Shown here piece after piece: positions 53,110 through 64,000 of a stretch of 64,000 bases of DNA. Source of the DNA: Aptenodytes patagonicus. Taxonomy: Eukaryota > Chordata > Aves > Sphenisciformes > Spheniscidae. The position numbers were made by a program, and so were the translations under genes. The notes below the pieces were generated by a model. It saw only the letters and a program-made list of their open reading frames with translations, ran no database searches and had not been told where the DNA came from. The DNA is taken from the NCBI RefSeq assembly GCF_965638725.1, contig NC_134962.1, positions 2,549,501 through 2,613,500 of the forward strand. Reading direction: 5' to 3'. Position 1 is the stretch's first letter; each line of letters begins with the position of its first letter.

Positions 53110-56100
53110 GAGTCCCTTGCAGGGCATCGCTGGATGCTCTTCCCTCACCACGCTGCTCCTCTCCTGCCCAGGAAGCAATGGTTTGCAATCAGTCCCACTC
53201 TCGCAACTGCAGATATAACCATCTTCGTGTCTCTTTGGTCTCTGTTCATCCAGGTGTCCATTAAACCGTGTGCCTCTGCCACCCCTTTCCCAGGCAGCAG
53301 CCCTGCTTGCCCCGAGGACCCTGCACGGGCAGCTCCTGCCTGGGCTGCTCCGCTCTGGCTCCTTGTCTTGCTCACCATCGTGTGCTTATTCCAAGAAAAA
53401 TGTATGCCTGGGTTCAAATATTTAACACCTGCTTAGCCCAGGTGCAAGCAGCACTTGGTAGAACACTGCTTCACCCTGTTTTGCTCTTCATCACAGCCAT
53501 GGTGCAAAGCCAAGAGATGCTCCCACCACCCCCCAGCTCCTCGCTGAGCCCCTCTCGCCGGTCCCGGGGTACAGCAATACAGGAGGACCTTGAGCCTCTT
53601 GTCCCCCCCCAAGCTGGGGAGAGCGTTTGCTCTGGCTGAGCACCTTTTGCCCCTCCCCATGCACGCTCTCGGAGGCCGGGCTGTCCTTGGCAGCGGTGGA
53701 AGGACTCACTGAAAAGCAGCACCAGGAGCAGTGCCAAGGCCCCGGGCTGGTGCAGGCAGCCTCCCCGGGAGCGGCCCGAGCGGGGCTGCTCGAGCACTGA
53801 CACGCTCGGGACACTGGTGGCAGGGAGCACGTGCCATGGGTGAAAAGCAGCTGGGGCTGCCTGCGTTTAGGTTTCCTCCTGACAAGCCCGTTTTGCCTGT
53901 TTGCAGGAGAAGGGGTGACCGGTACGACTGAAACAACAGCAGGGTTGGAATATATAAAGTTAATAAAGTTTATGCAATGCTCTCCCCGTCTGAGCAGCGT
54001 CTGTGCTGTGCAACATAGCAGAAACGAGTCTGGCTGTTAATTGAGCAAGTCTCCAGGCACGAGGGGCCTGGAAAGGGGAGGTGGGAATGTGGTTTAGGTG
54101 TGTGATAAATTCTGATCCGGCCACGCTTCCTCTGAAGCTCGAGGAAGGGCGAGGCGCTTGCTGAGCCCTCGGGAGCTGCGGCCGTGCCCCGGGAAGGTGG
54201 CAGCTCCAGGTTAGAGTGTCCACAGCTGCAAAAAAGCAACAGGTTTGGTTTGGACACGGTTGCAAGAGGAAACCCTCATCTTGCAAAGCGTTCTGCAGCC
54301 TGATCAAACACCCAAGCAGAGAGCACACGTATGCGCAGCCCAGGTCCCCTCCTATGAGAAACTAAAGACTGAAGCCGTGTCCGGCGGGTGATGGATTTAT
54401 TGCACGCCAAGAAAAGGCTGGGACACATGTGATGCGGGCACGGCAGGGCTGTTGTAGCAATAAAGATATTAAATTTTGCAGGTCTGGCTGCCACCAGATG
54501 GAGCTAAAAATTAAGTAGGAGGAGAAGGGTGTGCGTGGGGTGACTGGGCGGTGGGGCTGGCATGGGGAGCAGCGGTGCAGGGCTGGGGTCCCTCGAGAAA
54601 CCAGCGGGGCTGGCAGGGCTGCAGGCAGCCCTCCTGCCTGCGCCAGCCCCATCACACACGTGGCCCCAAAGCAGCTCGCTCGGATGCAGCAATGCCATGA
54701 CGGGTGGTGTGTGTGTGGGGGGGGGGGGGGGGGGGGGGGACAACACACTGGGACACTGGCCAAGCCAGCACTGCCCACAGCAGCTTTTCCTTCCTCCTCC
54801 GCAGCTGCATTAAAAGTCGAGCTGCTGCTTGGGTTTGCCCTCCAGCACAGTCTGCTGGGTTTTGGCATTTCTCTGAGTCGTTACTCGCTTTTGAAAAGTA
54901 GATGGGGGGGGGGGGGACACCCCAGATTTTCTCACCGTCTCCCAGGATCTCAGCCTGGGCTGCGCACTGCAGCTCCTCCCTCAAAATCGGGGCCGCTATG
55001 GGGACTGGGGTCTTCCTGAAATCCACCTCACAGAGGCAGAGCTGCTGGGGGCCCCAGTCCTTTCCGAACCCCTCCGGGGTGGGCATTGCAAATACTGTTG
55101 TTAAAGGCATTCGCCTGCTCTGGTTTCAGCCTGGCACGTGCCCCATTTGCAGATTCAACTTGACCGAGTGGCATTTGAAAACAGCATCAGGCTAATGCGA
55201 TGTATTTGAGCTGCACAGTTTGTTTCTATTTTTAAGGTCCCACATTGGCCTTTAAAGGGTGAGGGGGAAGCAAAGCTACTGGAGGGAAAAAAAAAAAAAC
55301 AACCCAAATTCCTCAAGCAGCAAGAGCCAGGCAATGAAAGGAAGTATTTCTCACACCGGGGCTGCTTCGAGAGCTCCTCCAAGGGTGATGGGGTGGCACG
55401 AGGGCCGCTGCAAGGGCCGAGAGCGAGCGGAAAACACTATTTTTTTTGTCCAAATATGTGAGTTAATCAACAGTCAAAACCTGGCACCTCATCCAGCAGC
55501 ACCAGGCAGCGGTGGGGGAGCAGAGGAGGGGACGTCCATCCCCCATGCGGGTTGGTGCCACGGGAGGTGGGTGCTTGCCCCTCCAATAGCAAGCCCAGTG
55601 GGAAGGGGGGGATGCTTAGGGAGGGGTATGGAATATAAAGAGCCCCTTTGCTTGTCTCACGTCTCTTGCCCAATGAATCCCTTGCTGCCCCATGGCAGCG
55701 GGCAGCCCAATGACTCAAGACACGGGAAATCAGCTGGCAACAGCAGCAGGGATGGAAAAAGCACAAAAATAAATGTGCTTGGCTGTCAGATGCTTTTCTG
55801 AAACACAGCTGCGTGCCACAACGGGGCAAGAGAGGTCCCACAAGCAGCAGGCACCCAAAGCGACTGAGGTGCTGCCGAGGTCTTTGCTCCTGGCCATGGC
55901 ATGAAGCTGCCTGGGAGCACAGTCTGGGGGGGCCAGGCTCTCCCTGTTTTTTTCCCTTTTTTTGGCCCACAGCAGAGCAGCAGCCTGAGTCTGTAAGACT
56001 TTACAAACATTCAGAAAAATCCCCTTTAATTCATCAGGTTTTTTTCAGGCAGTTTTGCTCCACTGTACAGGGAGCCGCTGGCATCAGGGCAGCCGCTCAC

Positions 56101-58130
56101 TGATGCTGCAGTCCCTGCTGTAAATCCGACCTGCCTTGCAGCAATGTGGGAACGAGCTTAACCTCCATGCAGCGTCCAAAAACGGGATGGAGGAGCATCG
56201 ATGTGCTGGTGGCATCGCAGCAGGCGGACGGAGCAGCTCACCCAGAGCTGGGTCAGGCCAGGGAAAGTGCCCAGCTGAAAACCAGGGACGCCAGGATTTG
56301 TGCCTTTGCTCCGCCACAGCCTCCTCCAGGTGCCTGGGGACAGTTGCTGGGTTTGACCCTCCGTGATCACGAGACCAACAAGCAAATACAGCAATATTGA
56401 CTTTACCCTTGTGTGTCCACACTTTAATCTGCAGCCCCTGAGGCTGCAGGCTTGGACAAAATACTTGTCTCTCCAAAATCTGGACCTTCTGCTGGGAACC
56501 AGCAGCAGATGAGACCCCGCTGCTCCCCTGAGGCATCCCAGGGGCGAGCAGCAGCCCAAGGAGTTTGCTGGGACATGGGAAGACCCCAGAGCAGTGCTTG
56601 CTGATACGAGCCAGTGCCGCAGCCACCCTTCCCAGCTCACCAGCCAGACAGCACGCCTCGCCTTGTCTTACTCAGAAAAGATTTTTTTTTTTTTTTCTTG
56701 ATTTTTCTGTGTTTTGTGAAGTTTAAAGGCTGCCATGTGCCTCCTGGGACACACAGCAACACGCATGCAGGTGCAGCCCCCCCAGCAGTGCTCAGCACCA
56801 GCAGTTTGCTGTGTGACTGGAAGTCACATCAGATCAGTCGTGGGGTGATGACGTGCTGCCATGGACGTGGAGGTCACCCGCAGGGTGCTGGCAGCCTCGG
56901 GGGTCCAAACCGTGCGCCCAAGGCTGCTGGCCCTGGGGAACCCCCCGCAGCCATTCCCTTTGGATGCACACGCTTACACAGGGGGAGCAGAGGTCCCAGT
57001 GCTGCCTCGGCCCCTCCTAAGGACAGGGGGGACACAGACCCTCCATCCTGAGGACAAGGACTGCTGCCTGGAGACGCAGAGCTCAGGGCAAAACTTACAC
57101 AACATTTTTCCCTACCAGAAACAAGGAGCAAAGCTGGATGTGACCCCGGATGCCTCTGCAGCACGGACAAAAAGCAGAGCAGCCACCTCCCCCCCCGGCC
57201 AGGCAGCGGGCAGCTGCCTGCACACAGCTTTGCCCTTCGCCCCTGCCTGCGCAGGATGCCAGCAGTACAAAGTCACCACTCAGGGGTCCCGCAGCCCCCG
57301 GCTGCCATCAGGGCTGCAGCACCTGGTGCACGCAGGGACTGTCCTGTATCTCATGCTGGGGCTGAAAGCAGACCAGAGCAGGAAGATTTGGCATCTTTAA
57401 ATTCACCCCTGCCAGGGTTTTGTTTGCCTTGAGCAGGAACAGGAACCTTGCCCCCCTTGTATGCAGGCATCTGCAGGCTCTTGTTTTCTCAGTGCTTTAT
57501 CGAGCAGCACTGCTGATCACAGATGGGCCAAACAGCCAAGCTGACTAATTCAAGGCAAAAATCAGCCAAAACACCACTGAGGGCAGTACAGCACATGGGC
57601 CAGCTGGGCTCCAGGGCTGCCCAGCCCGGTGCACCCCCTGAGCTGCCATCCGCACCACAAGCTCCAGCCTTGATATCAGACCCACGAAATGCAAGCCCTG
57701 AGCAAGCCTTCTCTCTCCCCTAGGTACGGAGGGCTCACTCTGCACCCAAATCCTTCCCCCAGCCCTTAGCAGACCTGGCTCAGGCCCAGGCACAGTCACT
57801 CGCTCCTACCCCACGAGGCACCGGAGTAGGGCAGGGCAGCAACGTGCTCAGGGAGCAGAGCGAGTTCAGTGCCAGCAGGGACAGGCTGTGCAGCCAAGTA
57901 AGGAAGAAAGGGTGGGGGAGGCATTTGCAGCATCGCTGCATCCGAGCCTGATCTTGCTCACATGCAAAACACACACGTACCGGTGAGTCACGGGCACGAC
58001 GGTGCCATCCCGCATTACCGGACCCTGCTGGAAGTGCTGCGGTTGGACGCTGCACCGTGTCCCGCTCTGGCCTCACCAACATCCGCAGCACCGCTCTGCC
58101 CTCCCACCCTGGATGAAGAACAACCCGCAG
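53110..58130. other. Intergenic region between SRMS and PPDPF, no gene supported
   Basis: 5 kb of GC-rich sequence with poly-G/poly-A runs and weak AATAAA hexamers on both strands (for example 53962, and on the minus strand near 54393). I looked for SH3, SH2 and kinase signatures of PTK6 ([18 protein letters not shown]) on both strands and saw none. Open frames here overlap in both directions and are low-complexity. Confidence 0.6.
54717..54739 (+). repeat. (G)23 homopolymer after (TG)n
   Basis: A G-only run directly after GTGTGTGTG. A second shorter G run lies near 54904-54916. Confidence 0.95.
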
Positions 58131-58151
58131 GGTTTTAAAAGGCTGCTCGAC

Positions 58152-58157
58152 TTTATT
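58152..58157 (-). terminator. PPDPF poly(A) signal AATAAA
   Basis: TTTATT on the plus strand reads AATAAA in PPDPF sense, about 220 bp after the stop. An alternative is at 58277-58282, nearer the stop. Confidence 0.6.
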
Positions 58158-58375
58158 AGTTGCCATTGTACAAGTACAAGGTAAATAAAACACGTTACCG
58201 AGTCTGCGCGGAAAGGGCGTAGTTGCATTAAGAGTAAAAAGGCTGGTGTGGGAATCGTCGGGGGGTTGCTGCACTTTTTTATTACAAAGCAGCACCTTTG
58301 CCTTGGAGCAGCCTGCCTACTCTACGGGGGGGAAGGGGCTGTGCCCGCCAGCGTGGGGAGCTGCCACCGACCCGC

Positions 58376-58487
58376 TCATGCCAAGGGCCCGGAGCTGGGC
58401 TCGCTGGCGTGGCGCCTCCGTCCCACTCCTGGGGCTGGCACCAAGCCACATGCCATCGGTCCTGTCGTCACCCGCAGCGCTCCCAAG
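58376..58487 (-). CDS. PPDPF: PPDPF last coding exon
   Basis: Reads SLGALRVTTGPMACGLVPAP then RRRHASEPSSGPLA and TGA (58378-58376). The ACGL motif and Ser/Pro-rich tail match PPDPF. This end of the family is the most variable. Confidence 0.88.
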
Positions 58488-61332
58488 CTGCAAGACAGAG
58501 CAGAGAAAGGGTCAGGCCGACACCAAGGCGTTTTGTTGTTGCTCTGCATTTATTTCTGCAGCAAAGGAGCTGGTGCCCTGGGCACGAAGACATCACCCAC
58601 TGGGTCAGGATGCACCTCGGGGGACGCAGCAGGGATGTCCCCCACTGCCCTGGGTGCTGCATTGACACTCCCCCGCATCATCTTGTCCAAGGAAAGCACT
58701 CACCTCTCTGGGGACTCTGACACGGTTGTCATGGCTGGGTGAGTCGTCTTCCCAAAGAAGAAGCTGGCCCACCAGTGGCCGGGGTCAGACTTGGGCAGAC
58801 CTGGGGGACAGTGCGTGCCAGGGAAAGTCCAGGTCAGTACAACCCAGGCAGCCCCGCTACCACCCCAGTCTCATCCCACAGGAGATGGGCCACCTCCAGG
58901 AAGATTTGCAGTGGAGGGGCCAGGAGCAGAGTCCCCCCGCAGCCCCAAGCCGGGACGGGTGGCACTTACCCGGGGGGTGGGGGATGACCTCCCCAGAGTA
59001 CTCCGAGCTGCCGCAGGAGCTGTTGCTGGATGTGGAGCTCAGGCGCCCTGTGGAGAAATCACGGCCATCAGAGCAACCACTGACCCCCAGTTGTGCCGTG
59101 AAAAGCAGAGCACAGCCTTGATGTGGCCGTCCCTGGGGTGACACGGCTCAGTCTCATCACTATCTCGCTCCGGTACTTGCCCAGCTTTAGTACCAAGTCA
59201 ATAAAAACCACTAGGAAGGAAATACTGGCGAGATTACAAGCTGGCCAAGAGCAGGTAGCAGAAAAGCACCTGAACACCTCTGTAGGAAAACAGTTGCAAC
59301 CCCAAGGACATTATTTAATGGCTTTGCATCCGTATGCAACACTTGGGAGACCTTTGCAGATGACTTGAGGCCAAGAAGATGCAGATTCCTGCATATAATC
59401 CATGCAGTTTTAGTCCAACTGCTACAAGCCTGGGGAATACTTTAATTCCCTCTGGTTTAGGCAATCCATTAAACCAGAAAGTCTCTCCCCTGGAGATGTA
59501 CCAGTAGTTGCCATTGCCCAGACTGGTTTTGCAGCTCATTTCCACAGCAACAGTGCAAGACGCGTTTGAAGCCGTCACTTCCCCTCACCTACAACCTTAA
59601 TAACAAGTGAAGGAGATTGCAAGACCCATCTCCAGCTGGTACAACTGGGCAGGGGCTGCGGTGGCCCAAAGGAGGGTCCGAGCAGCAGGAGGGACGGCTG
59701 CTGGCGGCCCCCCTTTCTCAGCAAGGAGCCTGCCAGCTCTCGTGGGGCTTCAGCTGAAAGCACACACCTGAGCTCAACTTCATCTCTGCTGGAGCCACAT
59801 CCCCCCAAGCCTGGCAGAGCACCCTGCCCGCTCACCCACAGCCCCGAGCCCACCCCGGCCCCGAGCGTGCGCCCTTACTTCTGTAGTAGTTGTGCGTCGC
59901 CATGAGCGAGCCGCTCGATGGGATGGATGCCATGGTTCTTGATCTTGGTTCTTGTGCAGACCTAAAACCTGCGAGCAAAGGGGCAGCCGTCACTGCAGAG
60001 GGGCCGCAGCACGGCCCCCGCAGCCCCCACCCGCCCAGGGCCTGACCTGCGCCCACACACGAGAAAGCTGCAAGAGTTTAAATGGTACCAGTGTGATTTC
60101 TCAAGAGATTTGACATGCATACCTTCACAGTGGCACTGCACTGGGTACACAGGCTAGTGCTCGTAGTGCTACACACGGTTTAAATCCACAGCTGTAGAGC
60201 TCTGGCCAAGAGCTACGTGCAAAGCCAAAAATTCCCTCGAAAACCACTGTTTGCACAGAGCACAGGCCTGGCAAGTCTGCACAGCACCTTCCCCAAACCC
60301 CAAGCGAATGTTTTGCTTCCTTGCAGAAATCCAGTTCCCCACACTGTATCAACAGTTGGGAGTTACGAAATCTCAGGCAGAGATTGCATAAGTAGCAAAG
60401 GAGTGTTTTGCTCGGGGCACATACCGAGGGTTTTCGTGCAAAGGGTTCCAGCCCCAGCCTGTCCCCAGCAGCGCCCCCGCCACCCCCGAGCCGAGCCGGG
60501 GGCAAACCTGCCTGCCCTGCACCGTCATGCACAACACATCCCCCCTCCTGCAACGTCCGCTTCCAGCACGGGCAAGAAAATTGCTCTCCCTGGTCCACAA
60601 CATGCCCAGTTCTGAGCTGGAGAAGTATTTGGAGAAGTCTTTTTCTCCTCCTGGTGCAGACCACCTCCCTGCTAAGATGCTGACTCTTCCCACGCCCCAC
60701 GGTCCGATCCCTTCTTGTTCAAGCAAGCTCCGAAAAGGCTCAGACAGCCAAAGGTGCCAACTGCCAAGCAGAAGCCACAGTCCCTCGGGCCTGCAGGAGG
60801 ACACCGAGCCCCCCCCCGCCATCCGGAGGAACCGCAAATGCACCGACCTGGGCTGGGAGCCAGGCGCAGGGGAGGCACCCAGCGCCCCGGGAACCCCCAC
60901 CACCCCCAGGGCGTCCAGGTCCTCCCCAGCTCTCGATGAGGCTTTCCCTGGTCTAATGATGCACCCACTTGTTGGGCGTCCTGCTACAAAATGTCCTCCA
61001 CGCACTCGCGTCCCCGTTAATACAGTAATCCTTAGCGGAGAAACTTGAGCACGGAGCCGTCTCCCGTAAGTTTCGCCCCAAACAGACCCGTTGCAGCCTT
61101 GCAGTTGACCCTTTCCAAAGCAAACCCCCCCCCCCCGCCCCAAATCGCTACGGGCCACCCCGTTTCGCCCCCTCGGGGGCTGCACTCCCGGTCGCAGCGC
61201 ACCTGGGCTGGGCGGCGGCGGCGGGGGGGGGATCCGGCGGGCGGGCACTAGGGCCGCGGGGGCCGCTCGGCGGCGGCGGCGCCGCCCGGGGAACGCAGCG
61301 TCCGCTCCGCACCGCACGGCCTGAGCCGCGGC
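58376..61332 (-). CDS. PPDPF: PPDPF, pancreatic progenitor differentiation factor
   Basis: PPDPF (exdpf in zebrafish) is a small protein linked to exocrine pancreas differentiation and cell proliferation; its biochemical role is unclear. Four coding exons give 113 residues (human 114): MASIPSSGSLMATHNYYR, then RRLSSTSSNSSCGSSEYSGE, VIPHPPG, LPKSDPGHWWASFFFGK and a tail with TGPMACGL. Coding segments on the minus strand: 59879-59933, 58970-59047, 58704-58800, 58376-58487. A non-coding first exon (about 61203-61332) ends in a GT donor at 61202-61201. All phases agree. The gene faces SRMS, the same relative orientation as in the mammalian SRMS-PTK6-PPDPF cluster. Confidence 0.95.
58704..58800 (-). 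CDS. PPDPF: PPDPF exon 4: conserved core
   Basis: Encodes LPKSDPGHWWASFFFGKTTH and PAMTTVSESPE, the most conserved block of PPDPF. Acceptor cccccag, donor GTGAGT in gene sense. Confidence 0.96.
58970..59047 (-). CDS. PPDPF: PPDPF exon 3
   Basis: A 78-bp exon encoding RRLSSTSSNSSCGSSEYSGE and VIPHPPG. Acceptor tccacag, donor GTAAGT. Confidence 0.96.
59879..59968 (-). CDS. PPDPF: PPDPF exon 2 with start codon
   Basis: The exon carries 35 bases of 5' UTR and ATG at 59933, encoding MASIPSSGSLMATHNYYR. Acceptor gctcgcag, donor GTAAGG. An upstream-open frame exists but the family starts at this Met. Confidence 0.95.
61203..61332 (-). other. PPDPF: PPDPF non-coding exon 1
   Basis: 5' UTR exon inferred from a good donor (CAGCCCAG|GTGCGC in gene sense) and a TATA box about 30 bp upstream of position 61332. 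Rich in CCG repeats. Confidence 0.65.
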
Positions 61333-61360
61333 GCTGCCGGCTCCGCCCCCCGCCCCGCCC

Positions 61361-61368
61361 TTATATCC
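61361..61368 (-). promoter_or_regulatory. PPDPF: PPDPF TATA box
   Basis: GGATATAAGG in gene sense, flanked downstream by GC boxes; an ATTGG (inverted CCAAT) lies about 35 bp upstream near 61401. The spacing predicts transcription starting near 61332. Confidence 0.65.
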
Positions 61369-61533
61369 CCTCGGGCCACGCCCCCGCGGGGCGCGCCGCC
61401 AATCGGGATGGGGGCGCGGCCGGGCACGCCCCTTTCCCCGCGAGGGGCGGGGCCTGCGCGGGCAGAGCGTGCGCAGCGCCGAGCAGCGGCGGGGCGGCCG
61501 CGCTCCTCCCCGGGGTTCGGCGTTACCCGGGGG

Positions 61534-64000
61534 GGGGCCCTTTAAAATCGGAGTATCATCAATGAACAGATAAATAAATACGGATTTGAAGGGATTCTGG
61601 GCTGGCTGTATCAATCTGGGGGGGGAAGACTTTATTTTAGAGGAGAAAGCCTGCAGCAAGGTGTGAGTACAACCCACACCGCAATACAGCTCCTCCGTAT
61701 CCGGGTACCGCTATAACGTACCGTATAGATGCTGTTACATAAACCACCGGTACCGCCGGGTGCGAGTCCTGGAGAGCCAAGGCGATGCCCTGTCTACGTC
61801 AGAGGAAAACAGATACTTCACAGAAAATGGCTTTCTGCGTGGAGTGGAAATGGGGTTGAGAACACAAAGCGGATCCACTTGGAAGTGTCAAAACAGCGCT
61901 CTGGAGAGGCACGAGAGCCTCGCGGTCCCTCCACAAAGGCAGTTTGATGTTTGCTGTGGCTAAAGTGGTAGTCATTTATTCTCTCTCCCAAACTCAGCAA
62001 TACTGCAGAGTGCTGCAGCCCGGCACGCTGAGGGTTTGCAATAAAATCTTGCAGTTTGGGTGCAGCTGTGGGAAACAGCGTTTTTTGGGGGTGACGCTTT
62101 AGCCGTTTTAGGGTTTGGAGGCAGAAGGGAGCCCATTTCCCAGCCTGGGGCGGTTCTGGTACAAACCCTCCGTGCAATGGGGTTCATTCTTCCCCCAGTC
62201 TGTGACTGTTGTTATTAAGCCGGAGTTATTCGTTAAGCACCGGGGGCGAGCAGCCAGCTCCAGAGGAGGCAGCGCTGGGTTGCTCCAGGAGGACATCGAT
62301 CTCCCCGCACAGATCGTGGGGCTGCAAAAGGGCCAAGCTGCCCTTGGGGCTGTGTTTCTCAGCGGGGCAAGGCCCCCTGGCATGGGGACACTCCGGGTGA
62401 CCCGTGTCCTCAGATCCCCCCGCCTGGCCCACGGCACCGAGGCAATACTCCTGCCATCACCACTGGGACGGACGCCTTCCCCCATGCACAGCCCGTGTGC
62501 ACGCTCGCAGGAAATCATCCGGGACAGCTTCGGGGAAAGCCTTGGCATCACAAGGCTGTAAATAAATTGTTTATTTTCAAAGTCTACTGCAGAGGTTTAA
62601 GGACCAACACAAGAGCATGCGTGATCCAGCTCGGGACCAAGTCGCTCCAGCTGTGCCTCAGTTTCCCCATTGATGATACTGGCTCAGTGCTTTCCAGGGA
62701 AGGGGTTGGCTAAAGGCTGTGATGGACTTTGAATATACAAATACCAACTGGCAGTTTAAACAGCCACGTGGTTGTTTTCATGCCCAGCATTAGGCTTTGC
62801 TTTTGTGCCTCTTGATCAGGTTTGATCAGTGGTTTGATTTGGGGCCCTTGGGACCCCCAGGCCAGCCCTGCTGGGAGCATTCGCTCCCAGCCGCGCTGGC
62901 TGCAAAGCACGGAGAGCTCTAGGGCACAGGCTCGGAAGATTTTCCTGGCCCAGAAGGGAAAGATAGAAAGGCTAAAAATTGTGTGCTTCAGGTCTGAAAA
63001 GTCACTTTTGTTTTAGTGAAGCTGGTGTAATTTCTCAGGTTCCTCCTCAAATCCTTCCTGAGATGTATCCCTGCACCCTAAGTCCCTCTAATAATCTACA
63101 GAGCAATAAGAGTATATTGATATAGAGAGTATATTCTATAATGGGGTATATTCTCAGCGGGTACAGGATGGCTTTGTACCCCACCGAGCCTGAGTGGGCT
63201 AATTGCTTTAATTAATGATAGAGCAGAGATGAACAAACACTTCCTAGTCCCTTTGTGCAACGACACCACTTACACCCACGTTTGGGGCTGCTTTTTAAAG
63301 GATCAGCTCATTAAGCAGATAGCACCGGGGGCGCGATGCTGCACCCATGGCAATGGGGGATGAATCGGGGCTTCGCTGGTTCAGGGGAGATCAGTCTCCC
63401 CGCGCGGATGAATTACAGCCTCCAGCAAAACGTGTCTTGCTCTGCTCTTCATCCCAAAGCCAAATCCACTTCGCCTTAATGATGCAGCGGGAGCAGCGCC
63501 GGTGGGACAGAGCAGCCAGGGGGGATCGATGGAGCATCCAGTCTGGTTTCCCAGGACAAAGCCTGTCCTGGGTGTGTTGAAGAGGGGAAGATACATTTCA
63601 TTTGTATTGATCAAGAATCAGCAGTTTTAAAAGCAAGCAGATGACAAGATTTGGATAGATTTTCTCTTCGATTTTCCTCTAATTACAGCCTGAGTTGACT
63701 GCGAGTCTCCTTATAGTTTGCTTTTGAGCAAGGTTTCTGTGTTTTCCTTTTTTTTTTAAATCTGGGTTTCTGGGCTCCACGTTACAGCTGGCAACTGGCT
63801 TTTGTCATCTGCTGGTTGTGTGTGCCGTTGGGAAATCGCCTTTCGTGTCACATTTTGTACTTGGCAGAAACACCTGGAAGCCAGCAAAGGTTGCGGAGCT
63901 GAAGGAGCTGCTGCCTCTGGACACCACCAGCGCTCGGGGGACATCACAGATGGGTGTTAGCTAATGCTGGGGACAAAGGGGCACCCCAATGCCCAGCCAA
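61534..64000. other. Right-hand intergenic region, no gene supported
   Basis: No exon of the expected next neighbour (EEF1A2 in mammals) is seen. The stretch 62108-62561 is open on both strands for about 147 codons but has no family resemblance. Several AATAAA-like signals occur (minus strand near 61633 and 62568; plus strand near 62040), so unannotated non-coding transcripts are possible. 62940-63330 and 63600-63760 are AT-rich with TAATTA motifs. Confidence 0.55.

Larger units (their letters stand above)
61050..61530. promoter_or_regulatory. CpG island
   Basis: Dense CpG and GC over about 480 bp, including GC boxes (GGGGCGGGGCC), CCG repeats and the PPDPF first exon. The sharpest CpG peak in the window. 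Confidence 0.85.

Noticed and set aside
56084-56626. 180-codon minus-strand open frame between SRMS and PPDPF
   Set aside because: No domain, overlapped by plus-strand open frames; treated as chance.
59315-59578. 87-codon minus-strand open frame in the PPDPF intron
   Set aside because: Not low-complexity, but it matches nothing I know, lies between PPDPF exons 2 and 3, and lacks good flanking splice sites that would fit the gene. Left as intron.
60373-61677. 434-codon open frame on the minus strand across the PPDPF CpG island
   Set aside because: Low stop frequency from high GC; residues are Arg/Gly/Pro-rich and it runs through the TATA box, exon 1 and intron of PPDPF. No family resemblance.
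62108-62561. Overlapping open frames of about 147 codons on both strands
   Set aside because: Mirror-image open frames in GC-rich sequence with no recognisable domain, splice pattern or codon signal.

Overview
The window is vertebrate nuclear DNA, most likely from a bird. Genes are split into many short exons with GT-AG introns. The only dispersed repeats I recognise are old CR1 LINE fragments, and there is a compact CpG-island promoter. A GC-rich gene-dense right half follows a more AT-rich left half, as on avian microchromosomes. The species cannot be fixed from the sequence alone.

Three protein-coding genes can be assembled exon by exon. (1) Positions 7299-40073 (+) carry 21 exons of a peroxidasin-family gene, missing only its first exon(s): five leucine-rich repeats, an LRR C-terminal cap, four Ig domains, a complete heme-peroxidase domain, a furin-type site and a C-terminal coiled coil. 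The usual von Willebrand C (VWC) module is interrupted by an in-frame stop. (2) Positions 45207-52694 (+) carry all 8 coding exons of SRMS, a non-receptor tyrosine kinase with SH3, SH2 and kinase domains (491 residues). (3) Positions 58376-61332 (-) carry PPDPF, a 113-residue protein with a non-coding first exon in a TATA-containing CpG island.

Layout: 1-7298 holds no recognisable exon and is probably the large 5' intron of the peroxidasin gene. 7.3-40.1 kb is that gene, with CR1 fossils in several introns. 40.1-45.1 kb is intergenic (a CR1 fragment, possible VWC remnants, a convincing poly(A) signal). 45.2-53.1 kb is SRMS. 53.1-58.1 kb has no gene I can support. 58.1-61.33 kb is PPDPF, and 61.34-64 kb is non-coding as far as I can see.

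The SRMS-PPDPF pair matches human 20q13.33, read in reverse. Two differences stand out. PTK6, which lies between SRMS and PPDPF in mammals, is not visible here. The neighbour on the far side of SRMS is a peroxidasin paralogue, not FNDC11/HELZ2. This is neither the known PXDN setting (beside TPO) nor the PXDNL setting, so the gene may be a third vertebrate peroxidasin. The three genes do not form a pathway: one is a secreted matrix peroxidase, one a cytoplasmic kinase and one a small regulatory protein. Exon boundaries were derived by hand from splice signals, reading phase and similarity to remembered family members; no alignment was run.
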